Positions 3,902 to 7,575 of a stretch of DNA of 7,575 bases are shown piece by piece (within the stretch, counting starts at the first letter, position 1; every line of letters begins with the position of its first letter). The notes beneath the pieces were generated by a model. The model saw only the letters and a list, made by a program, of their open reading frames with translations, had not been told where the DNA came from and did not search any database. This DNA comes from Candidatus Aminicenantota bacterium (GTDB lineage Bacteria > Acidobacteriota > Aminicenantia > S016-38). The translations under genes were made by a program, and so were the position numbers. The stretch is from positions 1 to 7,575 of the forward strand of contig JAMOUL010000239.1 in the NCBI GenBank assembly GCA_027062035.1, read 5' to 3'.

Positions 3902-6302
3902 GTTTCTCCCTTTTAAGTTTTTCGGCATCCACCACTTCGTCTCCTTCGTCAATTCGTACAAGGCGTACCCCCTGGGTGGATCTGCCCATTTCTCTGAGTT
4001 CCTGGCTCTTTATCTTTATTATTTTTCCCTTCCTGGTTATAAGCACAATCAGGTCTGAATCAATGGGGAAGGAAGCAACAACATGGCCGGTTTTGGCAGT
4101 CAGTTTTACATTCTTTATTCCCGATCCTCCCCTTGATTGAAGTCTATACTGGGATATAGGGGTTTTTTTACCATATCCAAGGCTTGTTACCACCAGTATG
4201 TTTTTTTGCCCTGGTTTTATAGTATCTGCGCTGACAACTTCGTCCCCTGGCTTCAATCTTATAACTTTAACTCCGGCAGCAGTTCTTCCCATCACCCTTA
4301 TGTTGTCGGCTGGAAACGTTATGGACATCCCATTTTTTGTGGCAACAAATATGTTGTTTCCGCAGTCAGGAAAAACAGCTACAACTTCGTCCCCTTCCTT
4401 CAGTGTAATGGCTATTTTTCCGTTTCTCTTTACGTTTACATATTCAGAGAGCTCGGAACGTTTACCCATTCCGTTTCTGGTAATTATTATCAGATTTTTT
4501 CCCTTTACGTCTTTAAGAGAGAGCATTTCCTTTATCTTTTCGTCCTTTTCAAGGGAGAGGAGATGGGACAGGTGTTTTCCGCTTCCCCTTTCTCCCGTAT
4601 CAGGGATTTCATATGTCTTTATGCCGTAAACCTTGCCCTTGTCCGTGAAGAAGAGGAGCAGTGAGTGGGAATTTGCCATAATGACCTTTTCAAGGACATC
4701 TTCCTTGCGTACAGTTTCGTTCCTGCCCTTACCTCCTCTTTTCTGCACCCTCAGGAAGGTTATGGGTTTTTTCTTGAGATATCCCTTGCTTGTAAGAATT
4801 ACAAGATAATCCCTTCTGGGGATAAGTTCCTCATCGCTTACATCATGAACGAAGGGAACAATTTCAGTTCTCCTGTCGTCCCCGTATTTTTTCTTTATTT
4901 CCCTGAGCTCTTTTTTTATGACGTTATCGAGTACTTTTCTTGACCCGAGGATTTCCCTGAGTTCCTTAACCTTTTCCAGAAGCTGGCGCTGTTCCTCCTC
5001 CAGTTTTTCCTTTTCAAGGCCGGTTAATCTCTGTAGCTGCATTTCAAGTATGGCCTGTGCCTGGGGGTGGGTGAGGTTAAATCTCTTCATCAGTGCCGCT
5101 CTGGCAATGTCAACGTTTTTTGATCGTTTTATTATGGCCACCACTTCGTCTATATTGGAAATTGCTATGAGCAGACCTTCCAGTATGTGGAGTCTTTCCT
5201 CTGCTTTTCTAAGTTCATAACGACTTCTTCTTATTACCACAGCCCTTCTATGGGAAATGAAGTGGGTCAGGATTTCCTTCAGGTTCATTATTTTGGGCTG
5301 GAGGTTTACTATGGCCAGCAGGATTACACCATAGCTTACCTGAAGCTGGGTGTATTTGTAGAGAAGGTTTATTATTCTTTCGGGATTTTCATCCTTTTTT
5401 AGTTCTATAACGACCCTTATTCCCTTTCTGTCCGATTCATCTCTTATATCGGTTATTCCTTCTATCCTCTTTTCCTGGACAAGCTGGGCTATTTTTGTCA
5501 GGAGTCTTGCTTTGTTTACCTCGTAAGGAAGCTCTGTTATAACAATTCTGGGTCTACCCCTTTCTTCTTCTATGTGAGTTCTTCCTCTGATAATGATTGA
5601 GCCTTTCCCTGTTTCATAGGCGGATTTGATGCCATCAAGCCCTGTTATCATTCCGTAGGTGGGAAAATCAGGGCCCTTTATAAATTCCATCAGCTGGGAT
5701 ACTGTTGCCTGAGGATTGTCTATAAGGAATATGAGACCGTCTATTACCTCTGAAAGGTTGTGAGGAGGAATCCGTGTAGCCATTCCCACCGCTATTCCAG
5801 AACTTCCGTTAATAAGGAGGTTGGGAATTCTGGAGGGAAGAACCACAGGTTCAAGGACAGTGGTATCATAGTTGGGAATGAAATCTACTGTGTCCTTGTC
5901 TATATCCGCCAGCATCTCCTCGGCAATGCGGCTCATTCTTACTTCTGTGTAACGCATCGCCGCCGGTGCATCGCCATCTATGGAGCCGAAGTTTCCCTGT
6001 CCGTCCACCAGGGGATAACGCATGGCAAAATTCTGTGCCATCCTTACGATGGCATCATAAACAGCAGCATCTCCATGGGGATGGTATTTACCGATCACCT
6101 CTCCCACAATCCTCGCCGATTTTTTATAGGGGGAGGAATGGCGGTTTCCTGCCTCCCACATAGCATATAGGATCCTGCGGTGAACAGGCTTAAGACCATC
6201 CCTTACGTCAGGGATTGCTCTACCTATGATTACGCTCATGGCGTAATCAAGGTAGCTTCGTTTCATCTCATCTTCAATTTCGATGGGGATAATCTCTTCC
6301 AT
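3867..6302 (-). CDS. gyrA: DNA gyrase subunit A
   Basis: 811 residues, complete. GyrA forms the A2B2 gyrase with GyrB and breaks and rejoins DNA. The winged-helix breakage-reunion domain starts at the N-terminus (YLDYAMSVIIGRAIPDVRDG, 17-36) and carries the catalytic Tyr118 in AAMRYTE. The long coiled coil and its hinge follow (about 360-490), with QAQAILEMQLQRLTGLE at 414-430. The C-terminal wrapping domain (about 500-800) shows six blade repeats of the TxxG type and the GyrA box QKRGGKG at 520-526, which separates gyrase from topoisomerase IV ParC; the first Arg of the consensus is Lys here. There is no acidic tail of the E. coli kind. The quinolone pocket has Ala79 where E. coli has Ser83, and keeps Asp83 (E. 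coli Asp87). AAAGGAG (6313-6307) overlaps the gyrB stop and supports this start, 9 bases after gyrB. The 3' end overlaps the Nudix gene. Confidence 0.98.
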   Translation of the reverse strand: MEEIIPIEIEDEMKRSYLDYAMSVIIGRAIPDVRDGLKPVHRRILYAMWEAGNRHSSPYKKSARIVGEVIGKYHPHGDAAVYDAIVRMAQNFAMRYPLVDGQGNFGSIDGDAPAAMRYTEVRMSRIAEEMLADIDKDTVDFIPNYDTTVLEPVVLPSRIPNLLINGSSGIAVGMATRIPPHNLSEVIDGLIFLIDNPQATVSQLMEFIKGPDFPTYGMITGLDGIKSAYETGKGSIIIRGRTHIEEERGRPRIVITELPYEVNKARLLTKIAQLVQEKRIEGITDIRDESDRKGIRVVIELKKDENPERIINLLYKYTQLQVSYGVILLAIVNLQPKIMNLKEILTHFISHRRAVVIRRSRYELRKAEERLHILEGLLIAISNIDEVVAIIKRSKNVDIARAALMKRFNLTHPQAQAILEMQLQRLTGLEKEKLEEEQRQLLEKVKELREILGSRKVLDNVIKKELREIKKKYGDDRRTEIVPFVHDVSDEELIPRRDYLVILTSKGYLKKKPITFLRVQKRGGKGRNETVRKEDVLEKVIMANSHSLLLFFTDKGKVYGIKTYEIPDTGERGSGKHLSHLLSLEKDEKIKEMLSLKDVKGKNLIIITRNGMGKRSELSEYVNVKRNGKIAITLKEGDEVVAVFPDCGNNIFVATKNGMSITFPADNIRVMGRTAAGVKVIRLKPGDEVVSADTIKPGQKNILVVTSLGYGKKTPISQYRLQSRGGSGIKNVKLTAKTGHVVASFPIDSDLIVLITRKGKIIKIKSQELREMGRSTQGVRLVRIDEGDEVVDAEKLKREKHEPAQESLPYS
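3906..3914 (-). promoter_or_regulatory. Ribosome binding site of the Nudix gene, inside gyrA
   Basis: AAAAGGGAG on the minus strand lies 4 bases before the Nudix ATG at 3901. It is encoded within the gyrA codons for Lys-Arg-Glu near the C-terminus, so gyrA and Nudix translation are probably coupled. It decides the Nudix start against the upstream ATG at 3961. Confidence 0.75.
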
Positions 6303-6311
6303 AGCTCTCCT

Positions 6312-7575
6312 TTAAAGGTCAAGATTTCTAACTTCTATGGCATTTTCAACGATGAAATTTTTCCTCTTTTCCACAGATTCTCCCATTAGAATGGAGAATA
6401 TTTCATCCGCCTCCAGGCCATCTTCTATTCTTACCTTGAGGAGTCTCCTTCGCTCAGGGTCCATGGTGGTTTCCCAGAGCTGTTGTGGGTTCATTTCACC
6501 AAGACCCTTAAATCTCTGAATATTTAGACCCCTCTTGGCTTTGTTAAGAATTTTTTCCAGGAGTTCCATTTCATCCTCTATAGGTTCTGGCCAGCCCTCA
6601 ATTTCGAAGGGAGGTTTGAAACCGTCCAGTTCCTGAGCATAACTCAGAAAATCCGGGGAGGAAACAAAGTCCCAGTCTATTCTAAGGGTTATATCATATC
6701 CATCCTTTTCGTACTTAACGAGAAGCACAGGCGATTGGTTCTCTTCGTCGTATTCCTGTTGAACCCTGTAGCCCTTTTCTACCAGCGCTTTCTGAATTTC
6801 AACGGCCTTCTCTTCTGTGAAATCAGAGGGTTCCTTTACCCCAGTATTTATTATAAGATCAAGGATTTCCCTCCTGTATCCCTTCCTTTCCAGATATTTT
6901 AGAACCTCCCTTTTCGTCATAAGACCCTTAAGTATTTTTTCCAGTTCTTTTCCCTGATACTCCTTGCCATGGCTGGTTATGACGAACTTGTCCTTTACCC
7001 TCTTTATAATGAACCTGTTAAACTCTTTATCATCCTTAAGATAAAAGGATTTTCTTCCTTCCTTTATTCTATAAAGGGGAGGCTGGGCAATATAGAGATA
7101 TCCATTTTCTATCACAGGCTTCATATATCTGAAGAAGAATGTGAGAAGTAATGTCCTTATATGAGCTCCGTCAACATCAGCATCAGTCATAATAATGATC
7201 TTGTGATAACGGAGCTTGGAAATATCAAAGCTTTCTTCCACCCCTGTTCCAAGTGCAGTAATTATGGCTTTTATTTCCTGGGAGGAAAATATCTTGTGCA
7301 TGGAGGACTTTTCAACATTAAGAATTTTTCCCTTAATTGGAAGGATAGCCTGAAACTTGCGGTCCCTTCCCTGTTTTGCTGAACCACCTGCAGAGTCTCC
7401 CTCAACTATGAATATTTCGCTGAACTCAGGATTCCTTTCCTGACAATCGGCGAGCTTTCCAGGGAGGGTGGTGGATTCCAGGACTCCTTTCCTTTTCACC
7501 ATTTCCCTGGCCTTTTTAGCTGCTTCCCTTGCCCTGGCTGAGGTTACGACTTTATCCGCTATCTTCCTGGCAACC
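6312..7575 (-). CDS. gyrB: DNA gyrase subunit B (C-terminal 420 residues; 5' part beyond window)
   Basis: The gene enters from the right edge; the ATPase domain and most of the transducer lie outside. GyrB supplies ATP hydrolysis and the Mg2+-binding TOPRIM domain of gyrase. Numbering from the first whole codon in the window, the conserved SARAREAAKKARE helix is at 12-24, the TOPRIM motif EGDSAGGSAKQGRD at 58-71, the metal-binding DADVDG at 131-136, and QRFKGLGEMNP with QLWETTMDPE at 353-374. Between TOPRIM and QRFKGLGEMNP there is a long insert (about residues 190-345) matching in position and pattern the roughly 170-residue insert of E. coli GyrB; Gram-positive and actinobacterial GyrB lack it. 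The internal Met at 7502 is not the start, because the reading frame continues with conserved GyrB sequence to the window edge. gyrA follows after 9 bases in the same operon. Confidence 0.97.
   Translation of the reverse strand, partial: VARKIADKVVTSARAREAAKKAREMVKRKGVLESTTLPGKLADCQERNPEFSEIFIVEGDSAGGSAKQGRDRKFQAILPIKGKILNVEKSSMHKIFSSQEIKAIITALGTGVEESFDISKLRYHKIIIMTDADVDGAHIRTLLLTFFFRYMKPVIENGYLYIAQPPLYRIKEGRKSFYLKDDKEFNRFIIKRVKDKFVITSHGKEYQGKELEKILKGLMTKREVLKYLERKGYRREILDLIINTGVKEPSDFTEEKAVEIQKALVEKGYRVQQEYDEENQSPVLLVKYEKDGYDITLRIDWDFVSSPDFLSYAQELDGFKPPFEIEGWPEPIEDEMELLEKILNKAKRGLNIQRFKGLGEMNPQQLWETTMDPERRRLLKVRIEDGLEADEIFSILMGESVEKRKNFIVENAIEVRNLDL

Noticed and set aside
3902..3961. Upstream in-frame ATG for the Nudix gene adding 20 residues
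   Set aside because: The extension is out-of-frame gyrA sequence without family resemblance, while the ATG at 3901 has a good ribosome site.
4137..6170. Several plus-strand open frames of 90-175 codons opposite gyrA
   Set aside because: They lie wholly antisense to conserved gyrA sequence and have low-complexity shadow composition.
7500..7502. Met at 7502 as a start of a shorter gyrB or topoisomerase fragment
   Set aside because: Conserved GyrB sequence continues in frame to the window edge, so the gene is only cut by the window.

Overview
The window looks like chromosomal bacterial DNA of moderate GC with densely packed genes; the only notable non-coding stretches are about 72 and 141 bases. 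It contains the 3' half of gyrB, a complete gyrA, and genes for cell-surface polysaccharide and ion transport. GyrB carries the large C-terminal insert known from E. coli-type (Gram-negative) GyrB. The proteins are rich in Lys and Glu, which hints at a thermophile or deep-branching anaerobe, but I cannot name the taxon from this sequence. I see no mobile element, CRISPR array, tRNA or rRNA.

Layout. Positions 1-1448 (minus strand) hold a three-gene operon: an SGNH/GDSL hydrolase with an N-terminal membrane anchor, a 69-residue membrane protein resembling the C-terminal part of the SxtJ family, and the start of a NodU/CmcH-type carbamoyltransferase that runs off the left edge. These probably modify a surface glycan. 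A compact divergent promoter region follows (about 1449-1520). Positions 1521-3307 (plus strand) hold a CaCA-family Na+/Ca2+ antiporter and an RmlD-type dTDP-4-dehydrorhamnose reductase. After a 141-base convergent intergenic region, positions 3449-7575 (minus strand) hold a gyrB-gyrA-Nudix hydrolase operon. The Nudix start codon lies 35 bases inside the 3' end of gyrA, and a probable intrinsic terminator follows the operon.

The most interesting signal concerns how translation starts. All three genes that appear to begin their own transcripts (SGNH hydrolase, antiporter, rmlD) have a -10-like hexamer ending only 7-8 bases before the ATG and no well-placed Shine-Dalgarno. That predicts leaderless or nearly leaderless mRNAs. 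All four operon-internal genes (69-residue protein, carbamoyltransferase, gyrA, Nudix) have clear Shine-Dalgarno sequences. The window therefore shows a two-mode initiation pattern, which decided my start choices and can be tested by transcript mapping.

No wholly unknown multi-gene system is evident. The carbamoyltransferase / small membrane protein / SGNH module is the most system-like and least characterised part. The convergent region at 3308-3448 contains a perfect 9-base inverted repeat around the terminator that I cannot assign to a known RNA or element.
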